A DNA stretch of 64,000 bases. It comes from an uncultured Flavobacteriaceae bacterium. Its GTDB lineage: Bacteria; Bacteroidota; Bacteroidia; Flavobacteriales; Flavobacteriaceae. The notes under the pieces are model-generated. The model saw only the letters and a program-made list of their open reading frames with translations. It had not been told where the DNA came from and did no database searches. Positions 8,457-18,326 of the stretch are shown in pieces; the first letter of the stretch is position 1, and every line of letters starts with the position of its first letter. Made by a program: the position numbers and the translations under genes. The DNA is taken from the NCBI GenBank assembly GCA_937901915.1, contig CALGUD010000028.1:8475-72474 (forward strand), written 5' to 3'.

Positions 8457-9167
8457 ATGAAAATACGAATATTTATAATTCTTTTGATGTTTGCAGGCAG
8501 TTATACGCTTATTGCTCAGGAAGAAATTTTAGAGAATGATGAAATAGATGTAAGCGGTAAATCAAAATATCTGGAAGATCAGTTTTATATAGGACTTACT
8601 TATAACATTTTAGTGGATCGTCCGTCAAATGTAAGCCAGAATAATTTCTCCAATGGATTACAGCTTGGCTTTATCAGGGATATACCTCTAAATGCGCGGA
8701 GAAATGTGGGTTTAGGTATTGGGCTAGGAGTCGCAAAGAATTCTTACTTCAGTAACTTGCGTGCATTAGAAGTTGAGGATGATATAATTTATGAAGTTAT
8801 TCCAGGGAGCGAATCTTACAGACGTAACAAAGTAACTTCATACCTTATAGAGATGCCTTTAGAGTTTAGATGGAGAACATCTACCATAGATTCATATAGG
8901 TACTGGAGGGTTTACACAGGAGTTAAGTTGGGATATGCTATTTCATCCAGATCAAAATATGTTACAGCCGATGAAAAGTTTAATTTTACTAATCCGGATG
9001 TTAATAAATTTCAATACGGTGTATACTTTAGTTTTGGTTATAACACATGGAACTTTTACGGGCATTATCAGTTAAATGATCTTTTTAAAAATACAATGAT
9101 TGAGTCTACAGGAGAACAAATAAAAATGAGGCCACTAAATATTGGCTTAATGTTCTATATTTTATAG
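8457..9167 (+). CDS. outer-membrane beta-barrel protein, PorT-like family
   Basis: The 236-residue product has a cleavable signal peptide (about residues 1-18, ending in LIAQ). The rest is an all-beta sequence with alternating aromatic strands and a C-terminal strand ending in aromatic/hydrophobic residues (LNIGLMFYIL), as in the porin-like PorT family fold of Bacteroidetes. The ATG at 8457 is chosen over an in-frame TTG at 8448, because the ATG starts directly at the signal peptide. It follows the ExbB/ExbD genes beyond a terminator; the association suggests an envelope function linked to them. It lacks the WGYY motif I associate with authentic PorT of type IX secretion, so I do not assign that role. 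It overlaps the convergent gene below by six bases. Confidence 0.75.
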   Translation: MKIRIFIILLMFAGSYTLIAQEEILENDEIDVSGKSKYLEDQFYIGLTYNILVDRPSNVSQNNFSNGLQLGFIRDIPLNARRNVGLGIGLGVAKNSYFSNLRALEVEDDIIYEVIPGSESYRRNKVTSYLIEMPLEFRWRTSTIDSYRYWRVYTGVKLGYAISSRSKYVTADEKFNFTNPDVNKFQYGVYFSFGYNTWNFYGHYQLNDLFKNTMIESTGEQIKMRPLNIGLMFYIL

Positions 9168-9767
9168 CCAATAATTGAACGCCAGTATTTGAGTAAAAGC
9201 ACTCAGGAAGAAACCTACCCATATTTCGGCGCTTGAATGCGATTTAAGATATAACCTTGCAGTAGCAGTAGCTCCCAAACTAAAAATTAGGACAGATATC
9301 CATAAGGTCAGATTTTTTTGATAATGGAAAGACAAGCCTATAATAAAGAGTGTTAAAGCACTGATGCCTGTTATGTGGAGACTTACCTTAAAATCAAAAA
9401 ATGCAAGCACAAGACAGCCTATAAGTGTGCCAACAATACCAATAAAATAGTAGTGTAATTCAATAGAAAAATCCTTATCAATAATTTTTAAGATAATGAT
9501 TAAGTTAATAATTATATAAATAAATAACGGTATCCTTCGTTCCTTAATCCCTTTTAATTCAAATGAACTAATGAGACCGACGTTTTTTAATAAAAAGAAA
9601 AAGACAATAGGAATTAAAACAGTTAAAATTAAGATTGAAAAAAAAAGCCTTTTTTGTGTATCCAGGTCATTAAATTTGGGAGTAACAAGAAAGTAAATAA
9701 TAACACCTGCCAGCGGCATGATAAGCGGATGCATTAAAAAAGTTAAAAATTCTGAAATTTTTTTCAT
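9162..9767 (-). CDS. integral membrane protein, PAP2-like
   Basis: The 201-residue protein is strongly hydrophobic, with about six predicted transmembrane helices. The segment FFDFKVSLHITGISAL, followed further on by KSHSSAEIWVGFFLS, resembles the histidine-containing motifs of PAP2-type phosphatases (SxHxxG and SRxxxxxHxxxD-like). The conserved arginine and aspartate are not convincing, so activity is uncertain. It is tail-to-tail with the barrel gene (six shared bases) and stands alone on its strand. Confidence 0.65.
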   Translation of the reverse strand: MKKISEFLTFLMHPLIMPLAGVIIYFLVTPKFNDLDTQKRLFFSILILTVLIPIVFFFLLKNVGLISSFELKGIKERRIPLFIYIIINLIIILKIIDKDFSIELHYYFIGIVGTLIGCLVLAFFDFKVSLHITGISALTLFIIGLSFHYQKNLTLWISVLIFSLGATATARLYLKSHSSAEIWVGFFLSAFTQILAFNYWL

Positions 9768-9919
9768 CTATTAATAATCTATTCGTAAATGAAGAAATTA
9801 ATCCCTGGAATGTAGAAATAACTGGTTTTAATTAAATTCATTTACCCTAACTCCCGTTTTATGTTAAAGAAATTATGTGGTAATATACGAATGATTAAAT
9901 TTATTCGCCCCCTTTTTTT

Positions 9920-11386
9920 TTAGATTTCTTTTCTCAGTCGGGCAACAGGTATATTTAGTTGTTCACGATATTTAGCAACTGTTCTACGTGCAATGGGATA
10001 ACCTTTTTCTTTTAAAATGGCTGCAAGTTTATCGTCTGTATGCGGTTTGTGTTTATCTTCTTCTTCTATTACGGTCTCTAATATTTTTTTAATTTCCCTG
10101 GTTGATACATCCTCCCCCTCATCATTTTTCATAGATTCCGAAAAGAAATCCTTTATAAGCTTTGTTCCATATGGCGTATCTACATATTTACTGTTTGCAA
10201 CCCTCGAAACAGTAGATACATCCATACCTATCTTATCTGCAATATCTTTTAGAATCATAGGTTTTAGTTTTCGCTCGTCACCTGTTAAAAAATATTCTGA
10301 CTGATATTCCATAATAGAACTCATAGTAATATACAGCGTTTGCTGTCGCTGCCTTATTGCATCAATAAACCATTTAGCACCATCCAGTTTTTGCTTTATA
10401 AACTGTACAGCTTCTTTTTGAGATTTAGACTTCTCTTTTGCTTCCTTATAACCTTTGAGCATGTTTGTATAATCTTTAGAAACATGCAATTCAGGTGCAT
10501 TACGGCCATTTAAAGTAAGTTCTAATTCCCCATCTACAATTTTAATTGTAAAGTCAGGGACAACATGTTCAATGATTCTGTTATTTCCGGAATAGGAGCC
10601 CCCGGGTTTTGGGTTTAATCTCTCAATTTCATGGATGGCAGCTTTAAGCTCATCTTCGGTTACATTATGTTTTTGCATTAATTTTTGATAATGCTTTTTT
10701 GTGAACTGTTCAAACGACTTTTCCAGTATTTCACTAGCCAATACTATTTTTGGGGCCTGTTCTTTTCTTTCCAGTTGAATTAATAAACATTCCTGTAAAT
10801 TTCTTGCACCAACCCCAGCAGGGTCCAATTGGTGTACAATTTTGAGAATTTTTTCTACTTTTTCTACTTCGGTATATATATTTTGAGTAAAGGCAAGATC
10901 ATCTACAATGTCAAGAATTGTTCTGCGGATGTAACCGCTCTCATCTATACTCCCTACAAGAAATTCGGCGATATTAAATTCATCATCATTAAGGCTGAAT
11001 GTATTCAGTTGATTTATAAGGTGCTGATGGAATGACGTCCCAGAAGCATAGGGCATTTTTTTCTCTTCATCATCTGCACTGTAATTATTGGCTTGCATCC
11101 TATACTCAGGAATCTCATCGTCGCTTAAATATTCATCAATATTTATATCGTCTGTTTCTATGTTGTCATTGTCATTATCAACATCAAGCGTGTTATCAAA
11201 ATCATCATCCGTAGCGTCATAATCATCTTCATTATCTTTACCACTTTCCAGGGCAGGGTTTTCTTCCAATTCCTGCTTTAAACGTTGCTCGAAAGCCTGT
11301 GTAGGTAGCTGAATAAGCTTCATCAGCTGGATCTGCTGTGGAGATAACTTTTGCGATAATTTAAACTGTAAATGTTGCTTCAGCAT
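9920..11386 (-). CDS. rpoN: RNA polymerase sigma-54 factor
   Basis: The 488-residue protein shows the three sigma-54 regions in order. Region I is Q/L-rich (SPQQIQLMKLIQLP, residues about 13-30). An acidic linker follows (residues about 45-105, nearly all D, N and E). The core-binding domain and the helix-turn-helix come next, with the RpoN box ARRTVAKYRE near the C terminus (about residues 463-472). Promoters recognised by this factor need an AAA+ activator for melting; none lies in the window. A sequence matching a -7 box on this strand (TATTTTTG) is at 11406-11413. The acidic linker is longer than in proteobacterial RpoN but normal for this phylum. Confidence 0.95.
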   Translation of the reverse strand: MLKQHLQFKLSQKLSPQQIQLMKLIQLPTQAFEQRLKQELEENPALESGKDNEDDYDATDDDFDNTLDVDNDNDNIETDDINIDEYLSDDEIPEYRMQANNYSADDEEKKMPYASGTSFHQHLINQLNTFSLNDDEFNIAEFLVGSIDESGYIRRTILDIVDDLAFTQNIYTEVEKVEKILKIVHQLDPAGVGARNLQECLLIQLERKEQAPKIVLASEILEKSFEQFTKKHYQKLMQKHNVTEDELKAAIHEIERLNPKPGGSYSGNNRIIEHVVPDFTIKIVDGELELTLNGRNAPELHVSKDYTNMLKGYKEAKEKSKSQKEAVQFIKQKLDGAKWFIDAIRQRQQTLYITMSSIMEYQSEYFLTGDERKLKPMILKDIADKIGMDVSTVSRVANSKYVDTPYGTKLIKDFFSESMKNDEGEDVSTREIKKILETVIEEEDKHKPHTDDKLAAILKEKGYPIARRTVAKYREQLNIPVARLRKEI

Positions 11387-11604
11387 TTGCGTAATTGCTT
11401 TTTATCAAAAATAACTAAATTATGACAATTTATAGGGTAACCGGAGAGCTATTTGTGTCCTATAGCCGGGATAACCCACAATTGATTTGACCGAAGTTTA
11501 TTTTACTAATTTTTTAAGTTCTGCATCATCATTGTCACAGATCTTTATAACTAATTCTAACCGACAGAAAATTACCGGTGTTTTTCATTAGTCATAAACA
11601 TTCA

Positions 11605-13038
11605 TTAAAATTCTGCATTTAACGGGGTTCTGGGGTATGGTATTACATCACGAATATTATTCATTCCGGTAGTAAACATGACTAAACGTTCAAAGCCAAG
11701 CCCAAAACCACTATGTACAGCTGTTCCGTATTTACGGGTATCTAAATACCACCATAATTCTTTTTCATCAATGTTTAAGGCAGCAATTTTTTCTTTAAGA
11801 ACACTATAACGCTCTTCCCGTTGAGAGCCTCCAACAATTTCACCTATTCCGGGGAATAAGATATCCATAGCACGAACTGTTTTACCATCTTCATTTAAAC
11901 GCATATAAAAGGCTTTTATATTCGCAGGATAATCAAATAATATTACAGGGCACTTAAAGTGTTTTTCTACTAAAAAACGCTCGTGTTCACTTTGCAGGTC
12001 AGCTCCCCATTCATTAATGATATATTGAAATTTTTTCTTCTTGTTAGGTTTGGAATTTTTTAATATATCTATAGCTTCTGTGTAACTTACCCTTTTAAAG
12101 TTATTGTCGAGTACAAAGCGTATTTTTTCAGTGAGTGACATTTCACTACGATCGGCCTGAGCCTTGGATTTTTCTTCGTCCAACAATCGCTTTTCTAGAA
12201 AATCAAGATCATCCTTACAGTTGTCAAACACATATTTCAAAACATATTTTATAAAATCTTCAGCAAGGTCCATATTGCCGTCCAGATCCAAAAAGGCTAC
12301 CTCAGGCTCAATCATCCAGAATTCGGCCAAGTGGCGCGACGTGTTAGAGTTTTCAGCCCTGAAAGTAGGTCCGAAAGTATAAATTTTACCCAATCCCATA
12401 GCATACGTTTCACCTTCAAGCTGTCCTGAAACGGTAAGGTTTGTTTCTTTTCCAAAAAAGTCTTGAGAATAATCCACCTCGCCATTTTCATCCAGCGGAG
12501 GATTTTTGTCGTTAAGAGATGTAACCCTGAACATTTCTCCTGCTCCTTCAGCATCAGAACCGGTAATAATGGGGGTGTTTACATAGTAAAACCCATTTTG
12601 GTGAAAATACTGATGTATGGCAAATGATAAAGAAGACCGGACTCTCATTACCGCACTAAAAGTACTGGTGCGGATCCGTAAATGAGCTTTTTCGCGTAAA
12701 AATTCTAAAGAGTGTTTTTTTGGTTGTATAGGATATTCTTCCGGATTTGAATCTCCCAGAATTTTAATTTTAGAAACCTGGATTTCTACTTTTTGTCCTG
12801 CTCCCTGACTTTCTACCAAAATGCCTGTAATATTCACTGCCGCTCCGGTGGTTAATCTTTTTAAAATCTCTTCATCGGTATTCTCAAAATCTACAACACA
12901 TTGAATATTATTGATAGTGGAGCCGTCATTTAAAGCAATAAACCTGTTGCTTCTAAAAGTCTTTATCCATCCGTTTACAATAATTTCCTGTAAAAATTTG
13001 TCACTTGTCAATAGTGTTTTAACGCTTTGTGGCTTCAT
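11605..13038 (-). CDS. asnS: asparaginyl-tRNA synthetase
   Basis: The 477-residue class IIb synthetase charges tRNA-Asn. An N-terminal OB-fold anticodon-binding domain is at about residues 1-110. The catalytic domain carries class II motif 2 (FRAENSNTSRH, then EFWMIEPEVAF) and motif 3 (GFGLGFERLVMF) near the C terminus. A GGSQREERY block precedes motif 3. Length and motifs match AsnRS rather than AspRS. The gene has its own promoter at 13072-13101. Confidence 0.96.
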   Translation of the reverse strand: MKPQSVKTLLTSDKFLQEIIVNGWIKTFRSNRFIALNDGSTINNIQCVVDFENTDEEILKRLTTGAAVNITGILVESQGAGQKVEIQVSKIKILGDSNPEEYPIQPKKHSLEFLREKAHLRIRTSTFSAVMRVRSSLSFAIHQYFHQNGFYYVNTPIITGSDAEGAGEMFRVTSLNDKNPPLDENGEVDYSQDFFGKETNLTVSGQLEGETYAMGLGKIYTFGPTFRAENSNTSRHLAEFWMIEPEVAFLDLDGNMDLAEDFIKYVLKYVFDNCKDDLDFLEKRLLDEEKSKAQADRSEMSLTEKIRFVLDNNFKRVSYTEAIDILKNSKPNKKKKFQYIINEWGADLQSEHERFLVEKHFKCPVILFDYPANIKAFYMRLNEDGKTVRAMDILFPGIGEIVGGSQREERYSVLKEKIAALNIDEKELWWYLDTRKYGTAVHSGFGLGFERLVMFTTGMNNIRDVIPYPRTPLNAEF

Positions 13039-13071
13039 TTTTATGTAAAGGTTCTATTAAATTATAAGAGC

Positions 13072-13101
13072 ACAAAGATATATGTTTAAGGGAAAACAAA
13101 G
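13072..13101 (-). promoter_or_regulatory. probable promoter of asnS
   Basis: Read on the minus strand, a TTTG -33 element (13098-13101) is separated by 18 bases from TATCTTTG (13072-13079), which matches the Bacteroidetes TAnnTTTG -7 box. Transcription should start about 27-30 bases before the asnS ATG. Confidence 0.6.
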
Positions 13102-13217
13102 ATTATAAAAAAGGGGAAAAACCCTCTATTTTGATATTACATTTATATGTAGGTTTGACAAACTTATTTTAAAAGCAAGTAAGTTTAATAATTGGGTTTG
13201 GGGAAACCAACAAAAAT

Positions 13218-13245
13218 GGTCTGTAGAGAATAATTTCTACAGGCC
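13218..13245 (-). terminator. hairpin after the MMPL exporter gene
   Basis: CTGTAGA (13221-13227) pairs with TCTACAG (13236-13242), extended by GG/CC pairs. On the minus strand a short T run (ATTTTTG) follows. It fits a terminator for the exporter gene ending at 13250; on the plus strand the T-rich tract is even better. Confidence 0.6.
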
Positions 13246-13249
13246 TTTT

Positions 13250-15664
13250 TTATTTTTTATCAGATTTCCCGTCTTCATCATCATTTACAATTTCTTCCGG
13301 GAGGACTTTAAAATTGGGTTCTTTCATTACCTGCTTATTGGCAATATTACGCTCCAGGGATATCAATAATGATGGTAGTAAAACTAAATTGGCAAGCATT
13401 GCAAATAACAGGGTCATTGATACAAGACCTCCTAATGCTTTAGTCCCACCAAAACTACTGACCATAAAAACTGAAAAGCCAAAAAACAATACAATAGATG
13501 TGTAAAACATACTTACCCCTGTTTCACGCAATGCTTTGTAAACAGACTTGCTTATTTTCCAGCCGGTAATTTGCAATTCCTGTCTGTATTTTGCCAAAAA
13601 ATGAATAGTGTCATCTACAGATATTCCAAATGCAATACTGAAGACCAATATGGTTGAGGGTTTAAGAGGAATTCCCAAGTATCCCATCATACCTGCAGTT
13701 ATAGTTAGTGGAAGAATATTTGGAATCAATGAGATGATAATCATTTTAAAAGAACGAAACATAAAGGCCATAAATAATGAAATAAGAATTACGGCCAATG
13801 CAAGAGACGAAACAAGATTCTTTACAAGATATCCTGTTCCTTTCATAAAAACCAGAGCCTTGCCTGTAACAGTAACATCATAGCGTTCTTCAGGCAGTAC
13901 CTTCGTTATTTTTTTCCACAACTCTTCTTCAACCCTTTCCATCTCATCGGTACCAATATCCTTCATAAAAGTTGTTATTCGTGCAACTTGCCCTGTAGAA
14001 TCTACAAAACTTTTTAAAAGATTGGAATTGCCCGAAGAATTTTTAGCATAAGAAAGAATGAAATTACTTTCCTGACTGGTTGGTAGCTGATAATAATTAG
14101 GATTGCCGTTGTAATATGCTTGTTTGGAATACTTAACCAGATTATTAACTGAAATAGGTTTAGATAATTCCGGAATATCTATTATTAATTCTTCAACCTC
14201 TTCCATCCTTCGTAAGGTAGATAAATTCATGACCCCATTTTTTCGTTTGGTGTCAATCATAATTTCTAAAGGCAAAACCCCATCAAACTCTTTTTCAAAA
14301 AAACGTATGTCTTTAAAAAACTCGGTACTTTGGGGCATATCTTCAATAAGACTTCCGGAAATTCGTATTTGGTATATTCCTATAATACTCATTATAATCG
14401 CAACAAGTGCGATTACATAAACAGTCAACCTATGATTTCTCACGGTTTTTTCTATCCAGTTAACAAAACCTCCTATCCATCGTTTCTTCAGGTGTTTGAG
14501 ATGTTTTGTTTTTGGCAAGGGCATATAGCTGTATGCGATGGGGATTATCAGCAATGAAAGAATAAAGATTACCAAAATATTGATAGATGCGACAGTGCCA
14601 AATTCTTTAAGTATTTTGCTTTCAGTTACTATGAATGTTGCAAATCCCGCAGCGGTGGTAACATTGGTCATTAATGTAGCATTGCCTACTTTTGTAATTA
14701 CGCGTTGAAGTGATTTGGCCTGATTGCCATGTAACTTAACTTCTTGTTGGTATTTGTTTATAAGGAAAATACAATTTGGAACTCCTATAACTATGATCAA
14801 TGGAGGGATTACTGCGGTTAGTACAGTAATTTCATAATGTAGTAAGCCAAGAATACCAAAGGCCCACATAACACCTACAATTACAGTTACCATGGCTATA
14901 AAGGTTGCCCTGATAGACCTGAAAAAGAAGAAAAATATCAGAGAGGTAACTCCCAAGGCTAATAAAATAAATATGCCTATTTCGTCTATTATGTTCTGTG
15001 CATTGAGTGTACGGATGTATGGCATTCCCGAAACCCGTACGTCTAAGTTGGTTTCACTTTCAAAATTCTTAATAATACCTATGAGTTCATTAAGAATAAA
15101 TTCTTTTCTAACAGAGGTGTTTACTATGTCTTTATCAAGGTAAACAGCAGTTCTGATCGTTTTGGTTTCTTTATTAAAAAGAAGGCTTTCGTAAAAGGGC
15201 AGTCTTAAAAAAAGTTCGTTTTTTAGGCTGTCAATCTGAGATTCATTTTTTATTTCACCTTCAATGAGCGGCACAAGCTCAAATATCTCTTTTTCATTAT
15301 TTTTTACTAACTTTTGAAGATTGTCTGTCGAAATGACCATATCTACTTCCGGGAACGCATTAAGCTGTTTGCTTAACTTGTTCCAGGCGTTAAAATTAGT
15401 TACAGTAAATATTGATGAATCTTTTACCGCAAGAATAATAAGATTACCTTCATTTCCGAAAACATCTAAAAACTTATCGTATTCAATATTTACAGGATGG
15501 TCATAAGGCAATAAGTTGGCTTCGGTATGTGAAAACTTCATGTGTTTCCATTGGGTCGACAGGGCTAAAGTTATTGCAGCAATAATGATAAGAATAAAAA
15601 TTCTGTTCCTTAGAATAATTCGAGCAACTTTAGACCAAAAAGAAGTATTTATCCAGCTAACCAT
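13250..15664 (-). CDS. MMPL/RND-superfamily exporter
   Basis: The 804-residue protein has the RND-type arrangement twice over: an N-terminal transmembrane helix, a large periplasmic loop, then a bundle of five helices, all duplicated. Sterol-sensing/MMPL segments are visible (IFILLALGVTSLIFFFFF, and in the second half FSIAFGISVDDTIHFLAKY, where the paired aspartates are the proton-relay signature). A charged C-terminal tail ends the protein (EDGKSDKK). It probably exports a lipid or hydrophobic compound driven by the proton gradient. No membrane-fusion or TolC partner is adjacent. A TAAATTTG -7-like box lies upstream at 15689-15696. Confidence 0.88.
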   Translation of the reverse strand: MVSWINTSFWSKVARIILRNRIFILIIIAAITLALSTQWKHMKFSHTEANLLPYDHPVNIEYDKFLDVFGNEGNLIILAVKDSSIFTVTNFNAWNKLSKQLNAFPEVDMVISTDNLQKLVKNNEKEIFELVPLIEGEIKNESQIDSLKNELFLRLPFYESLLFNKETKTIRTAVYLDKDIVNTSVRKEFILNELIGIIKNFESETNLDVRVSGMPYIRTLNAQNIIDEIGIFILLALGVTSLIFFFFFRSIRATFIAMVTVIVGVMWAFGILGLLHYEITVLTAVIPPLIIVIGVPNCIFLINKYQQEVKLHGNQAKSLQRVITKVGNATLMTNVTTAAGFATFIVTESKILKEFGTVASINILVIFILSLLIIPIAYSYMPLPKTKHLKHLKKRWIGGFVNWIEKTVRNHRLTVYVIALVAIIMSIIGIYQIRISGSLIEDMPQSTEFFKDIRFFEKEFDGVLPLEIMIDTKRKNGVMNLSTLRRMEEVEELIIDIPELSKPISVNNLVKYSKQAYYNGNPNYYQLPTSQESNFILSYAKNSSGNSNLLKSFVDSTGQVARITTFMKDIGTDEMERVEEELWKKITKVLPEERYDVTVTGKALVFMKGTGYLVKNLVSSLALAVILISLFMAFMFRSFKMIIISLIPNILPLTITAGMMGYLGIPLKPSTILVFSIAFGISVDDTIHFLAKYRQELQITGWKISKSVYKALRETGVSMFYTSIVLFFGFSVFMVSSFGGTKALGGLVSMTLLFAMLANLVLLPSLLISLERNIANKQVMKEPNFKVLPEEIVNDDEDGKSDKK

Positions 15665-15716
15665 TTACAGTTTTTCCCATAAGCACAGCAAATTTAGAAA
15701 ACGAAGATGAAGATGC

Positions 15717-18233
15717 CTAAAAACCAAGGCTGAAATAATATGTAAATTTAAAAGAAAAGTTATTATCAAAGCCCGGGAGGTGATATGCACCATATCTATA
15801 CATAGTGTTAAGGCCAAAACCTTTAAAAATTTTATTCACTTCAAGACCACTTTCAAAGTATCCTTTTTCAAGTGAATTAAACTCAAAATCAATATGTTTA
15901 CCCTTGTTTGATATATCGCCAACTGCAAAACGTGATATAAGAACTATTTCGGGGTTCACCTTATCACTGACTCTAAACCTCTTAAAAAAGTGCTTGGCCT
16001 GAAACATCATATACTGATCTGAAAAAAATTCATTAAAAAACATGGTTTCAAAACTATCCCTGCCGGCTATAGAAAATCTTCTCATAATGGAAGATTTTGT
16101 TGGTTGGTTAGGGGACAAATTATATAAATGAGTAACTGGGATATCACCAAAACCAAGACTGGCCTTGAGTAAAAAAGTACTTTTGGCTTTATTGAGTGGT
16201 TTTAATTCATAGTAGGCCCTGAAATCAAACTTAGTGAAATTAAAATCACCATTTAAAACATCTTTAAAACTTTGGCTTGCCTGGAAGGCAAATTGAGGAT
16301 ATCCTTGGGTGATTGGTCGTTTTCCATCTTTAGTTTGCATATACCTGGTATATGGTGTCCAATCAAATGAGAATGTAGCTGTATTTATTTTATAGGCGGT
16401 GAAAATCTCTCCCTGGTTTTCATATGCATATTCAAAAAGAGGTTCTATTTCTGAATAGGCCAGTTCTAATCTACTACTTAATTTAGAGGTAATATCATGT
16501 GTAATATAGGGGCTAACACTTATAGTCTTATAAAATGAAGTAATATTAAATAGACGGGGCTCAAATAATGAGAAGGCCCTTCCGTCGGTTATAAAAACAG
16601 AATTACCTGTTTCAATTAGATCGTTGGTGTAATTTGCACCAATCCAGGTATTTGTGAATTCATTTAACCTGGCAGCAGCACCAAACCCATATTTAAATTG
16701 CCTGTCTTTTGTGCCAAATACACCATATCCATTTAGCCTGTATTTTGTTGAAAATTTAGAATTAGTAACTATTCCTATACCTAATCTGAAGCCTTCATGA
16801 TTATTATATTTAATAAGATTTCTTAAATCAAAATCAATAAATTTAACCGGAAAGTATCCTTGAAGAAGTTTGCGCGCTCCGTATAATTTTTTCTCTATAC
16901 CTTCGGCTTCTACAAGACTATCCATATAAACAAAAGTTTCAAGATCACGATTAGTTATGCTGTCTGTCCGATATGTATTCCAATAATCTGTGTTTCTCTC
17001 AGAAGCCTTTTCGTGTACTTCTACTTCAAGTCCGTGCCCTCTTATTTTAACAGGTTGATTAAGTTCAATGGCAAGGCTTTTCTCCGTTGAAATGAGATAT
17101 AGGACTTCACTTGGATTAGTTTTGTTGGTCCTAACTATAGTTGAATCCTGTGCTGTACCGGTTTGAACTTTTACATTGCCTCCAAATAAAGTGATGAGAT
17201 TATCATTATCCCCTTTGCGTATGGTAATAATTTTTTCATACGGGAACCAAACTTTTTCATTGGTAAAATATGTAAAATCCTGTGTGGCCTTTATATCAAT
17301 TACAGCTTTTAACTGTGCAATTGCTTTTTGAAGTGCAAATGTTTTGGAGTCTATATATAAAACGCCTTCCAGGCCTGCTGTTTCTTTTTGTTCCTTTGGG
17401 AAATAATAAACCATATAGGCTGGTCTGTTGTTTTTATTCACAGTATCTAAAATCCTGTAATTGTATGTTTTAAGTGCATTATTGGCAATTGGGTTAACAT
17501 AGTCAGTGCCGAATAGTGTATATTTATTTTTATAGAATGAAAAAGATTGTATTTGTAGCGAAAGAACCTCATATATGGGTTCTTTAAATCCAGCCATCCT
17601 GCTGGCTAAAATAGTTTCTCTTTGGCCTTTTTCCTTTGAAAATTTAAATTCCGATATTTTTTCGGTCATATAAATATGGGAGCGATTTAGTTGTTTCTTT
17701 AATTCATAATTTGAAGAATCAACGCTTTTGAGCTCCAGTTCTCCGTTTTTTTTAACGAATACAGAATCTATGGCACCACTTATAGAATCGGGGTTGGCAG
17801 TAACTAATAATTTGTTATACGCTTTAAATTTATAGCTCTTTAAAATATTTTCAGGGTCATTTAGCTGTCTGTTTTCAATAGCTTTTCTAATAATGGCCAA
17901 GGCAGGGTTTTCACTTCCTGTAAGAACAACTTCTTTTAAATTTTCAATATCCGGGAGCAGTTCTATTTTGTAAAAAAATGAAGAGGGGGAAATAGTTATT
18001 ATTTTTGATTTATAGCCAATGTAACTAATAGTAATAGAAGAAAGACTATCAACGGACTTAATTTCAAATGTTCCATCGGCATTTGTTATTGTCCCTTTTT
18101 GAGTGTTTGTGAGAATATTTGCAAAGGGTAGGGGATTTTTTGTTTCATTGTCAATAACGATCCCTGTAACTATTTCCTGGGAAAATGCTACAGAAAAGAA
18201 CAGGAAAAAGACAATAAAAACAATATTCCTCAC
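15717..18233 (-). CDS. DUF5686 outer-membrane protein with carboxypeptidase-like domain
   Basis: The 838-residue product begins with a signal peptide (RNIVFIVFFLFFSVAFSQ). A carboxypeptidase-regulatory-like beta domain follows (about residues 20-100: GIVIDNETKNPLPFANI, GTFEIKSVDS), then the long DUF5686 region ending in an aromatic beta-barrel-type tail (FSFKFTYYFSLGF). Members are Bacteroidetes outer-membrane proteins of unknown function. I chose the GTG at 18231-18233 because it places the signal peptide at the N terminus. The alternative TTG at 18281 lies inside the frr terminator hairpin and would add 16 non-conserved residues. Confidence 0.85.
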   Translation of the reverse strand: MRNIVFIVFFLFFSVAFSQEIVTGIVIDNETKNPLPFANILTNTQKGTITNADGTFEIKSVDSLSSITISYIGYKSKIITISPSSFFYKIELLPDIENLKEVVLTGSENPALAIIRKAIENRQLNDPENILKSYKFKAYNKLLVTANPDSISGAIDSVFVKKNGELELKSVDSSNYELKKQLNRSHIYMTEKISEFKFSKEKGQRETILASRMAGFKEPIYEVLSLQIQSFSFYKNKYTLFGTDYVNPIANNALKTYNYRILDTVNKNNRPAYMVYYFPKEQKETAGLEGVLYIDSKTFALQKAIAQLKAVIDIKATQDFTYFTNEKVWFPYEKIITIRKGDNDNLITLFGGNVKVQTGTAQDSTIVRTNKTNPSEVLYLISTEKSLAIELNQPVKIRGHGLEVEVHEKASERNTDYWNTYRTDSITNRDLETFVYMDSLVEAEGIEKKLYGARKLLQGYFPVKFIDFDLRNLIKYNNHEGFRLGIGIVTNSKFSTKYRLNGYGVFGTKDRQFKYGFGAAARLNEFTNTWIGANYTNDLIETGNSVFITDGRAFSLFEPRLFNITSFYKTISVSPYITHDITSKLSSRLELAYSEIEPLFEYAYENQGEIFTAYKINTATFSFDWTPYTRYMQTKDGKRPITQGYPQFAFQASQSFKDVLNGDFNFTKFDFRAYYELKPLNKAKSTFLLKASLGFGDIPVTHLYNLSPNQPTKSSIMRRFSIAGRDSFETMFFNEFFSDQYMMFQAKHFFKRFRVSDKVNPEIVLISRFAVGDISNKGKHIDFEFNSLEKGYFESGLEVNKIFKGFGLNTMYRYGAYHLPGFDNNFSFKFTYYFSLGF

Positions 18234-18272
18234 GTATTTTTTTCTTAGTAATAAAATTATAGATAATGATAC

Positions 18273-18310
18273 AAAAAACAAAGCGACTTCTATGAGTCGC
18301 TTTGTTTTTT
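18273..18310 (-). terminator. strong terminator after frr
   Basis: A perfect 16-bp stem pairs AAAAAACAAAGCGACT (18273-18288) with AGTCGCTTTGTTTTTT (18295-18310) around a six-base loop. On the minus strand it follows the frr stop by about 16 bases and ends in a T run, a textbook Rho-independent terminator. Confidence 0.92.
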
Positions 18311-18326
18311 ATGGAATATTTAGCAT

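Noticed and set aside
8457..9167. Assignment as the type IX secretion protein PorT
   Set aside because: The barrel and signal peptide fit a general porin-like family, but I do not see motifs specific to the secretion component.
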